In this document: piece after piece, positions 42,581 to 50,532 of the stretch | Position numbering within the stretch: position 1 is the first letter of the stretch | Layout of the letters: each line of letters begins with the position of its first letter | Source of the DNA: Bacteroidales bacterium | GTDB lineage: Bacteria; Bacteroidota; Bacteroidia; Bacteroidales; UBA932 | Assembly (NCBI GenBank): GCA_016285455.1 | Contig: JAEEQS010000004.1 | Location: forward strand, 1 to 64,000 | Length of the DNA: 64,000 bases | Reading direction: 5' to 3' | Position numbers and translations under genes: made by a program | Notes under the pieces: model-generated | Database searches by the model: none | What the model saw: only the letters and a program-made list of their open reading frames with translations | Told to the model about the DNA's origin: nothing

Positions 42581-42804
42581 AATTGTAATATTTAATTGGT
42601 TGTTGGTTCTAACATATGAAAAGCGTGGGTTGAAGCTGTTCTAAGATGAAGGCTCTGGTAAGCCGTGGACTAAAACAAGCAACAACCCACGCATTTGTAT
42701 CTGTTGGGAACAGATTGCGTGAGAAGCGGCTTCTCCAGTCCTATAAAAATTTACCAGATTTTCATCTTGGAGACTCCGCGACGCTTTTCTTGCGTCTATG
42801 TTTG
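42581..42804 (-). promoter_or_regulatory. Long structured 5' leader of the accessory operon
   Basis: A TAAATTTG box (minus strand, 42806-42813) predicts a transcript start near 42800 and a leader of about 220 bases without a convincing ORF. On the minus strand it can form these stems: GACGC/GCGTC (42780-42796), GAGAAG/CTTCTC (42721-42735), ATCTGTT/AACAGAT (42699-42715), and a long-range helix GCGTGGGTTG (42692-42683) with CAACCCACGC (42632-42623), enclosing about 50 bases. It resembles no riboswitch class I can recognise. A cis-regulatory or processed small RNA is likely. Confidence 0.6.
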
Positions 42805-42862
42805 ACAAATTTAGGAAAATAATTTTATACTTCCTTATGTTTTGTCAAGACTCTTTCTCACA

Positions 42863-42957
42863 GCGTGGGCGTTGCTTGAAGTCTTAGTTGTTTTATGTGA
42901 TTATTGACAACATAACCTTGCTTTTCTTGCTGTTCTTTTCTGAAGCAAAGTTATGTT
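42863..42957. promoter_or_regulatory. Inverted-repeat region between kinase stop and operon promoter
   Basis: Two elements fill this gap. GCGTGGGCGTTGCTTG (42863-42878, plus strand) is nearly the reverse complement of CAAGCAACAACCCACGC at 42676-42692. At 42909-42957 AACATAAC-TTGCTT pairs with AAGCAA-GTTATGTT, a 14-pair stem with one mismatch and a 19-base loop. The second lies about 50 bases past the kinase stop and may end or process its transcript, though no T-run follows. The rest of 42879-43005 shows nothing else. Confidence 0.5.
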
Positions 42958-43005
42958 ATTGAAAGACAGGAGATTTTGTCTTTTCTTGTCTTTTTTAGGA
43001 ATGGG

Positions 43006-44208
43006 TTATCGTTTGTTAGCCTTGTCGAATTCGGCTTTGTCGTACGACTGGTCGTAGATTTTTTGAAAGGTGTCTTCTTGAATACGGTGATAACGAGAGC
43101 GGATTGCATCGCTGAAATAGGCTTTATCTTCTGGAGTGGTACCTTGTTGTTCAGTTATTGCCTTTGCTCTATCTGAAATCCTTTGCTCTCCTTCAACCCA
43201 CAGAAGTCTCCAGCTTGTAATGCCGAAATCCTTTAACTCACCATGGAAAGTTTGCCAAGGGTGAAGTCCTTTGTTTACAAGTTCATACTCTTTGTTAATC
43301 TCCTTTATACAAGCACTGTAGAGTGTGTCAAAGTCTTGCTGGAGGATGGTTCCGATGGAGTCTATGATGCGGTTGCGGTTATCTATGGTTGAAATGGAGG
43401 CGTTTGCCGCTGCCAGCTTGTTGCGCTCTCTAAACAGGAGAATGGTTGGAAGAAGGATCAGAGCGATGAGTGTAGAAATTGCGGCTATGCGGTAGGGGAG
43501 ATTGCGGTGATTGTAGGCGTGTCTAAGGGCTTCTATGTTAGAGTATCTGAGGTTGCGGTCGGCTTTGGTGCATCTGCTCTTTATGTGGCTGAGGGATGTA
43601 GGGAAAATGTCCTTCATCAACATTCCTATGGAGTAGATGTCGCTGCGGCTGTCGAGGTCCGACTTTGCCCTGAGTTCCGGAGAAGCGTAGCCCTGGGTTC
43701 CGCCAAGGTGGTTTTCCAGGTAGTTGGAGTCATCGTCGCTGAGGCCAAAGTCTATGAGCTTGAGGTCGTTGTCTTTGAGGGTAATGATGATGTTCTGCGG
43801 CTTGAGGTCGTTGTGGATGAGGCCTTTGCGGTGGATGTAGCCAACGGCGTCCAGAAGCTGGAGGAAGATGCGATTTCTGTCTTGCTTGCTTGGGTTTTCT
43901 TTGAGGAACTTGTCTAAAGTGCGGCCTTCTACGTATTCCATCACTATGGCTGGGCCGGCCGGAGTGTTTTCTTCAAAGGTAAAAGTGCTTACAATGTGAG
44001 GATGAGAAAGAGTTGCGTTAAGGCCATATTCTCTTTTGAGAAGGTTGCGGCTTCTGGCGGAGGTGACCTTGGCGGTCTTGAGTATGAAGAACTTGCCGGC
44101 CTTCTTGGCACGGAAGAGACCGTCGGAGAGCTTAGTTAGCTCCGAATAGGATCCGCTGATATCAGAATCTGATGGAGTATTAATGGGGGTAAAGGACTCG
44201 CTGATCAT
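43006..44208 (-). CDS. Membrane-bound Ser/Thr protein kinase (Hanks type)
   Basis: 400 residues. Kinase domain about 25-230: Lys44 in FFILKTAK, Glu60, catalytic loop HNDLKPQN (Asp134, Asn139), DFGLS (153-157) and a GYASPEL activation-segment end. The glycine-rich loop is degenerate (SDGLFRAKKAG) and the HRD Arg is replaced by Asn, which suggests activation-loop phosphorylation is not needed. A membrane span lies at about 240-260, followed by an extracytoplasmic region of about 140 charged helical residues that may be the sensor. A TATCTTTG box (44214-44221, minus) is only 5 bases from the ATG, so the message may be leaderless. Probably controls the operon downstream. Confidence 0.9.
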   Translation of the reverse strand: MISESFTPINTPSDSDISGSYSELTKLSDGLFRAKKAGKFFILKTAKVTSARSRNLLKREYGLNATLSHPHIVSTFTFEENTPAGPAIVMEYVEGRTLDKFLKENPSKQDRNRIFLQLLDAVGYIHRKGLIHNDLKPQNIIITLKDNDLKLIDFGLSDDDSNYLENHLGGTQGYASPELRAKSDLDSRSDIYSIGMLMKDIFPTSLSHIKSRCTKADRNLRYSNIEALRHAYNHRNLPYRIAAISTLIALILLPTILLFRERNKLAAANASISTIDNRNRIIDSIGTILQQDFDTLYSACIKEINKEYELVNKGLHPWQTFHGELKDFGITSWRLLWVEGEQRISDRAKAITEQQGTTPEDKAYFSDAIRSRYHRIQEDTFQKIYDQSYDKAEFDKANKR

Positions 44209-44252
44209 TAGTTCAAAGATAAGCAGATTTTGTCATCTGTGTAGGGTTTTGC

Positions 44253-44260
44253 TAATTTTG
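44253..44260 (+). promoter_or_regulatory. -7 box (TAATTTTG) of the kinase-divergent gene
   Basis: Matches TAnnTTTG, 35 bases before ATG 44296. It overlaps the in-frame GTG at 44260, which therefore cannot be the start. Divergent from the kinase box at 44214-44221. Confidence 0.6.
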
Positions 44261-44295
44261 TGGCATTGTATAGTTGTCTTAATTATTTTAATCTT

Positions 44296-44889
44296 ATGTC
44301 TATACCATCTGATATGCCGCAGATTGCCGCTCTGAGGGGCAAGATTGAAGAGGCTTTTGGAATTCATCCGGCCACTCACTCGGAATTTCTGGAACTGGTG
44401 TCTTCTATTGAGTCTGCTCTTAAGGAACACGTGTCTGAATCCACACTGGAGAGGCTGTGGGGATATTCCACGAGGAAGAACGAGAAGGGAACGGTGTCTA
44501 TGAGGACGCTGAATGTCTTGTCTAGATATGCAGGATATGCAGGATGGGATGATTTCTGCCTGTGGCTCAAGAGGGAGAACCGTAAGGAATCCGAAATGTT
44601 TGAAGGAAATATGGTTTTGGTATCATCTCTGAAAGTGGGAAGCAGGCTGCGTTTGGGATGGCAGCCTGACCGTTTATGCGTGGTCAGATATCTGGGAGAG
44701 AACCTGTTTGTGGTTGAAAGTGCAGAGAATACATCGCTGAGTATAGGAGACAGTTTCAAGGCTATCCAGCTCCAGAAGGGCAGGCCGCTGTATATGGAGG
44801 AGTTCAAGGCTGCAGGAAGTGAGGTTTCGTCCGGATCCTATGCGGTTGGGCAGGAGCACGGGCTGACAACTCTGGCTTTTTTGGGGTGA
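44296..44889 (+). CDS. Uncharacterised protein with helix-turn-helix-like N-terminal domain
   Basis: About 197 residues, no signal or span. The N-terminal 90 residues hold the pattern VSESTLERLWGYSTRKNEKG then SMRTLNVLSRYAGYAGWDDFCLWL, a helical region seen at the start of many Bacteroidota proteins that I take to be HTH-like. The second half is beta-rich (VGSRLRLGWQPDRLCVVRYLGENLFVVE) and may bind a ligand. Divergently transcribed from the Ser/Thr kinase with an 87-base shared region, so it may be a kinase substrate or a regulator of that unit. Function unknown. Confidence 0.7.
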   Translation: MSIPSDMPQIAALRGKIEEAFGIHPATHSEFLELVSSIESALKEHVSESTLERLWGYSTRKNEKGTVSMRTLNVLSRYAGYAGWDDFCLWLKRENRKESEMFEGNMVLVSSLKVGSRLRLGWQPDRLCVVRYLGENLFVVESAENTSLSIGDSFKAIQLQKGRPLYMEEFKAAGSEVSSGSYAVGQEHGLTTLAFLG

Positions 44890-44916
44890 AAGTGTTTGAA
44901 GATGGGGGATTTTTAC

Positions 44917-44949
44917 TATATTCGCACGCTGAATTCAGCCGGTGGGCTG
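44917..44949 (+). promoter_or_regulatory. rpsA promoter-like box and leader hairpins
   Basis: TATATTCG (44917-44924) is a near match to TAnnTTTG. It is followed by GCTGAATTCAGC (44928-44939) and the overlapping hairpin CAGCC-GGTG-GGCTG (44936-44949), which compete for the same bases. S1 controls its own translation in other bacteria through leader binding, so a similar role is possible here. Confidence 0.4.
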
Positions 44950-44990
44950 ATCTACAAATAATGTTTAACTGCTAATTTGTTTTATTTATT

Positions 44991-46898
44991 ATGAAAGAAG
45001 AAATTAAAAACATTGAAAACGAGGAAGTTATAGAAACTCCCGTTGTCAAGGAGACTGCAGAGTCATTCAAGGAGGAGGCTCCTGAGGTGGTAGCAGTTCC
45101 TAAGAAAAGAAGAAGCAACGCATCCATCGCTCCGGACAAATTCAACTGGGACGAATTAGAGAACAATGCTCCTGCATCCGAAAGCAAGGAGGAGCTTGAG
45201 AAGCTGTACAGCGAGAGCCTTTCAAAGATCGCTGAGAATGAAGTAATTGAAGGTACTGTAACCGGCCTGACCAGCAAAGAGGTTATTGTTAACGTTGGTT
45301 ACAAGAGCGAGGGCGTTATCCAGAGAAATGAATTCAGATACAATCCTGACCTGAAGGTCGGCGACAAGGTAGACGTGCTTGTCGAGAATCCTGAAGACAA
45401 GAAAGGTCAGTTGATTCTTTCACATAAGAAGGCTTGCTCACTCAAGTCTTGGGACAGGGTGAACGAGGCTTTCGAGAAGAACGAAATCGTAAAGGGTTTC
45501 ATCAAGGCTCGTACAAAGGGCGGTATGATCGTAGACGTATTCGGAATCGAGGCGTTCCTGCCAGGTTCTCAGATAGATGTTAAGCCTATCCGCGACTATG
45601 ACGTATATGTAGAGAAGACTATGGAGTTCAAGGTTGTGAAGATCAACCAGGACTTCCGCAACGTGGTTCTTTCTCACAAGGCTCTCATCGAGGCAGAGCT
45701 CGAGGCTCAGAAGAGCGAGATCATCTCCAAGCTGGAGAAGGGACAGGTACTGGAAGGAACCGTAAAGAACATCACTTCTTACGGCGTATTCGTAGACCTG
45801 GGCGGCGTAGACGGTCTTATCCACATTACCGATTTGTCTTGGGGCCGCATCGGCAATCCTGAGGAAGTCGTTAAGCTGGACGAGAAGATCAACGTGGTTA
45901 TCCTTGACTTTGACGAGGAGAAGAAGAGAATCGCTCTCGGTCTGAAGCAGCTCACTCCGCATCCTTGGGATGCTCTCAGCCCAGACCTTAAGGTGGGTGA
46001 CACCGTTAAGGGTAAGGTTGTAGTGCTGACCGACTACGGCGCATTCGTTGAGATTCAGCCTGGTATCGAGGGACTTATCCACGTTTCAGAGATGAGCTGG
46101 TCATCTCACCTGAGAAGCGCTCAGGATTTCCTGAAGCTCGGACAGGAGGTAGAGGCACAGATCATTACTCTGGACCGCGACGAGCACAAGATGAGCCTGG
46201 GAATGAAGCAGCTTAAGGCTGATCCTTGGGCAACCATCAAGGAGAAGTATCCTGTTGGAAGCCGCCACACTGCTATCGTCCGCAACTTCACCAACTTTGG
46301 CGTATTCGTTGAACTTGAGGAAGGCGTAGACGGACTGGTACATGTTTCAGACCTGAGCTGGACCAAGAAGATCAAGCATCCTTCAGAGTTCACAGCTCTG
46401 GGAGAGAAGTTTGAGGTTATTGTCCTCGACATCGACGAGGAGAACCGCAGGCTTTCACTCGGCCACAAGCAGCTCGAAGACAATCCTTGGGATACCTTCG
46501 AGACCGTATTCACTCAGGGTTCTATCCACGAGGGTACAATCGTTTCCTTCAACGACAAGGGAGCTACCGTTGCTCTCCAGTACGGAATTGAGGGATTCGC
46601 TCCTACAAAGGGCCTTGTAAAGGAAGACGGCACTACTGCAAAGGCAGAAGAAAAACTTGACTTCAAGGTTGTCGAATTCAACAAGTCTAGCAAGAAGATC
46701 ATCCTTTCACACACAAGGATAGCTGAAGACAAGAAGAGGGCTGAGGCCGGTGAAATTCTTAAAGAGAAGGAAGCTGAGGCTGAAAGCACCAAGAAGGCTA
46801 TCAAGAAGGTGAAGGCAAGCGTTGAGAAGACCACTCTGGGCGACATCGACGCTCTTGCAGACCTGAAGAAGGAGATGGAAAAAGGGGAGAATAACTAA
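44991..46898 (+). CDS. rpsA: 30S ribosomal protein S1
   Basis: 635 residues with an acidic N-terminal extension of about 80 residues, then six S1 (OB-fold) repeats. Typical repeat openings are EGTVTGLTSKEVIVNVGYKSEG, KGFIKARTKGGMIVDVFGIE, EGTVKNITSYGVFVDLGGVDG, KGKVVVLTDYGAFVEIQPGIEG, TAIVRNFTNFGVFVELEEGVDG and EGTIVSFNDKGATVALQYGIEG. A charged tail follows. It binds mRNA at the ribosome; in Bacteroidota, where Shine-Dalgarno use is weak, S1 matters strongly for initiation. The rnz GTG follows directly after its TAA. Confidence 0.97.
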   Translation: MKEEIKNIENEEVIETPVVKETAESFKEEAPEVVAVPKKRRSNASIAPDKFNWDELENNAPASESKEELEKLYSESLSKIAENEVIEGTVTGLTSKEVIVNVGYKSEGVIQRNEFRYNPDLKVGDKVDVLVENPEDKKGQLILSHKKACSLKSWDRVNEAFEKNEIVKGFIKARTKGGMIVDVFGIEAFLPGSQIDVKPIRDYDVYVEKTMEFKVVKINQDFRNVVLSHKALIEAELEAQKSEIISKLEKGQVLEGTVKNITSYGVFVDLGGVDGLIHITDLSWGRIGNPEEVVKLDEKINVVILDFDEEKKRIALGLKQLTPHPWDALSPDLKVGDTVKGKVVVLTDYGAFVEIQPGIEGLIHVSEMSWSSHLRSAQDFLKLGQEVEAQIITLDRDEHKMSLGMKQLKADPWATIKEKYPVGSRHTAIVRNFTNFGVFVELEEGVDGLVHVSDLSWTKKIKHPSEFTALGEKFEVIVLDIDEENRRLSLGHKQLEDNPWDTFETVFTQGSIHEGTIVSFNDKGATVALQYGIEGFAPTKGLVKEDGTTAKAEEKLDFKVVEFNKSSKKIILSHTRIAEDKKRAEAGEILKEKEAEAESTKKAIKKVKASVEKTTLGDIDALADLKKEMEKGENN

Positions 46899-47834
46899 GT
46901 GGAATTCTCTCTGATGACATTGGGCAGCGCATCAGCTCGCCCTACATCTTCCAGATTTCCAAGCGCTCACTCACTGACCGTGGGTGGGCGTTTGTTCTTG
47001 ATAGACTGCGGAGAAGGATGCCAGATGCAGATGGCAAGATTCAAGGTTCCGTTCTCCAGGCTGGACAACATCTTCATATCTCATCTGCACGGAGACCACG
47101 TGTTCGGGCTGTTCGGACTGATCTCCACACTAGATATGACTGGGAGGCTTTCTCCGCTTCACATATATGGTCCACAGGGCCTGGACGAACTTCTGAATAC
47201 AATCTCCGGCTTCTTTGGAGAAGTCAAGTACGAGATAGTGCTTCATACCGTAAAATGCTCTGAGCCAACCCTTATTGCTGAGTTCAAGAACCTGGAGATA
47301 TACTCTTTCCCGCTGCGCCACAGGATTGAGACTTATGGCTATCTTTTCAAAGAGAAGGAGCCTCTGCTAAATGTCATTAAGAGCGCCGTGTCTGAGCATA
47401 AGCTTACTCTTGAGGAAATAGCAACTCTTAAAAGGGGAGAGGATGTTCTCCGCGATGGCGTAACGTTGCAGTGCAAAGACCTTACATACAAGCCGTTTGA
47501 GCCTAGAAGCTTTGCCTATTGCAGCGACACGGCACCATTCCCGAAACTTCAGGAATGGATCAGTGGAACAGACCTTATATATCACGAAGCCACTTACGCT
47601 TCAGACCTTAGAGCCCTGTCTAGAACCACGGCTCATTCCACCAGCCAGGATGCCGCAAAAGTCGCTCTTGCATCAGGAGCCAAGAAACTGGTTCTTGGAC
47701 ACTTTTCTTCCAGATACCGCACCCTGGACCTTCTTCTGGACGAGGCCAGAGAGATTTTCCCTGAATCATATCTTGCAGAAGAAGGTATGATATTTGATGT
47801 TCCAGAAAAGACTTCTCCATTGAAGTCAATGTAA
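46899..47834 (+). CDS. rnz: Ribonuclease Z
   Basis: Endonuclease that trims tRNA 3' ends. 311 residues of the metallo-beta-lactamase fold: FLIDCGEGCQMQM, the zinc motif SHLHGDHVFGL near residues 61-71, the flexible-arm region, YCSDTAPF, HEATY and VLGHFSSRY. The start is a GTG placed directly after the rpsA stop (TAA-GTG) with no gap, so translation is presumably coupled; the frame has no suitable ATG near the conserved start FSLMTLGSASARP. Confidence 0.95.
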   Translation: MEFSLMTLGSASARPTSSRFPSAHSLTVGGRLFLIDCGEGCQMQMARFKVPFSRLDNIFISHLHGDHVFGLFGLISTLDMTGRLSPLHIYGPQGLDELLNTISGFFGEVKYEIVLHTVKCSEPTLIAEFKNLEIYSFPLRHRIETYGYLFKEKEPLLNVIKSAVSEHKLTLEEIATLKRGEDVLRDGVTLQCKDLTYKPFEPRSFAYCSDTAPFPKLQEWISGTDLIYHEATYASDLRALSRTTAHSTSQDAAKVALASGAKKLVLGHFSSRYRTLDLLLDEAREIFPESYLAEEGMIFDVPEKTSPLKSM

Positions 47835-47856
47835 TTGTATTCAAACTTGTTTCAAT

Positions 47857-49515
47857 ATGAATCTTAGATCCTTTGCCCTGGCTGCCATTGCTGTGCTGGT
47901 TTCTTTGCAAATAGCTGAAGCCCAAAGTTATCTGCCTCAGCCAAAAGTTAACCAGACAGTTGGCTTTAACAATACCCGCCTGAATATTGAATCCACAAAG
48001 TACAAGCAGATTCTTTATGTGCTTGCAAATGCCTACGTGGATACCTTAAGCATAGACAGGGTCAGCGAAGACGCAATGATTCACCTTATGCAGCAGCTCG
48101 ATCCGCATTCAGTTTACGTATCTGCAAAAGACGTCAAGGATTTGGAAGAGCCTCTGCTGGGCAAGTTTGAGGGCATAGGCATTGAGTATGCTCTAATCCG
48201 CGATACCCTTACTGTTCAGAGCGTTATTCCTGGCGGACCTTCAGAGAAGGTTGGACTCAGGGCTGGTGACAAGATCAATTCCGTAGATGGAGAAATCATC
48301 AGCGGAACCAAGCTGACCCAGATGAGAGTCCTCAAGTATCTCAGGGGCGACAAGGGTACCAAGGTCAGGGTAGGGGTTATCCGTCGCGGAGAAAAAGAAA
48401 GAGAACTTGTTATAACACGAGATAAAATTCCTTTGAATACCGTCTCTTCCGCCTACGAGATCAGGCCAGGAATTATGTATATCCGTGTAAGCAGCTTTGG
48501 CGCAAATACTTACGATGAGTTTATGACTCCGCTTCAAGGTCAGGACCTCAAGGGCTTGATAATTGACCTCAGGGGTAATGGCGGCGGATATCTGCATACG
48601 GCTCTCAGGCTAGTGAACGAGTTCCTTGAGAAGGGCCAGCTGATTCTGTTCTCTGAAGGCCGTGCAGTTCCGCGTACAGACGACTATGCAGACGGAACCG
48701 GAAAATTGCAAAATGTTCAAGTAGCTGTTTTGATAGACGAGAATTCCGCATCGGCGAGCGAGATTCTTGCCGGAGCAATCCAGGATTGGGACCGTGGCAT
48801 TCTGATTGGCCGCCGCTCGTTTGGCAAAGGCCTTGTACAGCAGGAATATCCGCTTCATGACGGATCACGCATAAGGGTTACCGTTGCCCGCTACCACACG
48901 CCGAGCGGCAGGGTTATCCAGACACCTTACAAGATGGGGAAGGCAGAGGAATATTACCGCAAATTATATGACAGGTATACTTCAGGAGAAAGCTTCAACC
49001 AGGACAGCATCAAGATCAACGACTCTCTTGTTTTCAAAACCCTGAAGCAGGGGCGTACTGTTTATGGCGGAGGCGGAATAATACCTGACATTTACATTCC
49101 GATAGACACATCCTACTACTCCAAACCATATCTGGCAGTTGTCAACAAGGGTATTCTCAGCGATTTTGTAGGTATCTATGCCGATAGCCACCGCAAGGAT
49201 TTTGAGAGGAAATACGGCACTTTCTCCGCTTCACAGAATGAAGAGGCCAACAACAGGACCTACAGCAATTTTGTAAATGGTTTCAATGTCAGCGATAGTT
49301 ACCTTAAAGAGTTCCTTGCTTACGCAAAAGAAAAGGGAGCCGAGTTCACTGAAGAAGATCTCAAGAGATCCGGCAATCATCTGAAGAACTATCTCAAAGG
49401 CCTGATTGTCCGCAATCTCTACGGGTTAGACTATTATATCCGTTACGACAACCTTACTGACGATGAAGTCAGAATGGCCATTGACAGCCTGGAATCTCCA
49501 GATAATCTGGAATAA
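47857..49515 (+). CDS. S41-family C-terminal processing peptidase
   Basis: 552 residues with signal peptide (about 1-22, IAEAQ). PDZ domain at about 95-185 (GIGIEYALIRDTLTVQSVIPGGPSEKVGLRAGDKI), then the S41 protease core: GLIIDLRGNGGGYL, catalytic Ser in ENSASASEILAGA near residue 303 and Lys in SFGKGLVQQEYPL near residue 328. A C-terminal helical extension of about 170 residues is typical for Bacteroidota members. It degrades or matures envelope proteins in the periplasm. Confidence 0.95.
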   Translation: MNLRSFALAAIAVLVSLQIAEAQSYLPQPKVNQTVGFNNTRLNIESTKYKQILYVLANAYVDTLSIDRVSEDAMIHLMQQLDPHSVYVSAKDVKDLEEPLLGKFEGIGIEYALIRDTLTVQSVIPGGPSEKVGLRAGDKINSVDGEIISGTKLTQMRVLKYLRGDKGTKVRVGVIRRGEKERELVITRDKIPLNTVSSAYEIRPGIMYIRVSSFGANTYDEFMTPLQGQDLKGLIIDLRGNGGGYLHTALRLVNEFLEKGQLILFSEGRAVPRTDDYADGTGKLQNVQVAVLIDENSASASEILAGAIQDWDRGILIGRRSFGKGLVQQEYPLHDGSRIRVTVARYHTPSGRVIQTPYKMGKAEEYYRKLYDRYTSGESFNQDSIKINDSLVFKTLKQGRTVYGGGGIIPDIYIPIDTSYYSKPYLAVVNKGILSDFVGIYADSHRKDFERKYGTFSASQNEEANNRTYSNFVNGFNVSDSYLKEFLAYAKEKGAEFTEEDLKRSGNHLKNYLKGLIVRNLYGLDYYIRYDNLTDDEVRMAIDSLESPDNLE

Positions 49516-49518
49516 TAT

Positions 49519-50529
49519 TTACAGGCTTTTGATCCAGATTGAGATATCGCTGAGCACTTCCTCGGCGATATCTTCTTTTATAATGGCATATTCAGTAGGG
49601 TAACCGGTGGTGCATTTCTGGAAGAGGTGGTTGAGGCCTTCATAGCTCTTTACCAGATTCTTTGGCGATTCAGGAAGATGCTTTTTGATACTGCCCAAAT
49701 TCTCCTCGCAGTCCACCTGGAAGTCTTTGGTGCCGTTTAACGCCATCACCGGGCAAGTGATTTTGCTGATCGCCTCCGCCGGGTTCAGTGCAAGAAAATA
49801 TTTGAACCATTTGCCGTTTGCATCGCTTCCGAGCTGCATTGCAAGAGTCTGTGCAATCTCCGGATTCTCGCTTTCTGCGGCTATTTTCTGGAGCGTTTGA
49901 CTCATAGGCTCGTCTAGCGGGCTGGCAATTATCTTGTTGAACACATCTTCCACAGCATCAACTACTTCGCCAACCTGATCGGAAGGAATTCCTTGGGCCT
50001 TCAAGGCATTGTAGTTTTGAGTGAGTATGGTTTCTTTTCCCTGTACTCCTCCGCCTGCCAGACTTACAATGAAATCGGTCTTGCCGTCAGCGGCTATCAG
50101 AAAAGCAATGGTTCCGCCTTCGCTATGGCCCAAAACTCCAACTTTCGAGAATTTGCCTGCAGATTTCAGATAGTCTACTCCGGCCTGTGCATCCTGCTTG
50201 AAAGTTTCGGTCGTAACTCCATCCAGACTGCCGGTGGACTTGCCAAAGCCGCGGTCGTCATATCTAAGAGAAGCAATTCCTCTTTCAGCCAGATACTCAG
50301 CGATAACCTTGAACGGCTTGTGCCCTAAGATCTCCTCGTCTCTGTTCTGCTGGCCGCTTCCCGTAACCATCAGCACCACAGGCGGATTCTCCACGTCTTT
50401 TGGCGTGAGCAATGTTCCGGATAGAGTAGCGTCTCCATTGGTAAACTCAACTTCTTCCGATTTGTAGTTCTGGGCTCCGAGTGCAATCGTAAGCATCAGA
50501 GCAATAACGAGTAGAAACGTTCTTTTCAT
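49519..50529 (-). CDS. Exported alpha/beta hydrolase
   Basis: 336 residues with a signal peptide (cut near residue 19, IALGAQ). Beta-rich N-terminus (EVEFTNGDATLSGTLLTPKD), then the hydrolase fold with oxyanion segment VLMVTGSGQQNRDE, nucleophile elbow GHSEGG (Ser near 146), Asp in NGTKDFQVD and His in GLNHLFQ. Resembles periplasmic acyl esterases or peptidases of the DUF3887/serine aminopeptidase-associated kind; substrate unknown. Its start lies 3 bases after mnmA's stop, and its own stop is 3 bases from the convergent protease gene. Confidence 0.88.
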   Translation of the reverse strand: MKRTFLLVIALMLTIALGAQNYKSEEVEFTNGDATLSGTLLTPKDVENPPVVLMVTGSGQQNRDEEILGHKPFKVIAEYLAERGIASLRYDDRGFGKSTGSLDGVTTETFKQDAQAGVDYLKSAGKFSKVGVLGHSEGGTIAFLIAADGKTDFIVSLAGGGVQGKETILTQNYNALKAQGIPSDQVGEVVDAVEDVFNKIIASPLDEPMSQTLQKIAAESENPEIAQTLAMQLGSDANGKWFKYFLALNPAEAISKITCPVMALNGTKDFQVDCEENLGSIKKHLPESPKNLVKSYEGLNHLFQKCTTGYPTEYAIIKEDIAEEVLSDISIWIKSL

Positions 50530-50532
50530 ATT

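Larger units (their letters stand above)
33696..44208 (-). other. AT-richer accessory block (candidate island)
   Basis: A run of minus-strand genes with visibly lower G+C than the flanking clusters, clearest in 34804-37800 and 39700-43000, and many small or unfamiliar products. Parts: ricin-domain protein, PD-(D/E)XK nuclease, coiled-coil protein, voltage-sensor channel, TerB-like protein, two H1-like proteins, OmpA-domain membrane protein, small proteins, structured leader and Ser/Thr kinase. No integrase, transposase, tRNA or attachment repeat was found at its ends, so transfer is inferred from composition and content only. Confidence 0.55.

Noticed and set aside
42581-43005. Possible retron or other reverse-transcriptase-linked ncRNA
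   Set aside because: No reverse transcriptase gene is present anywhere in the window; the leader is adjacent to its own operon, so a cis-regulatory role is simpler.
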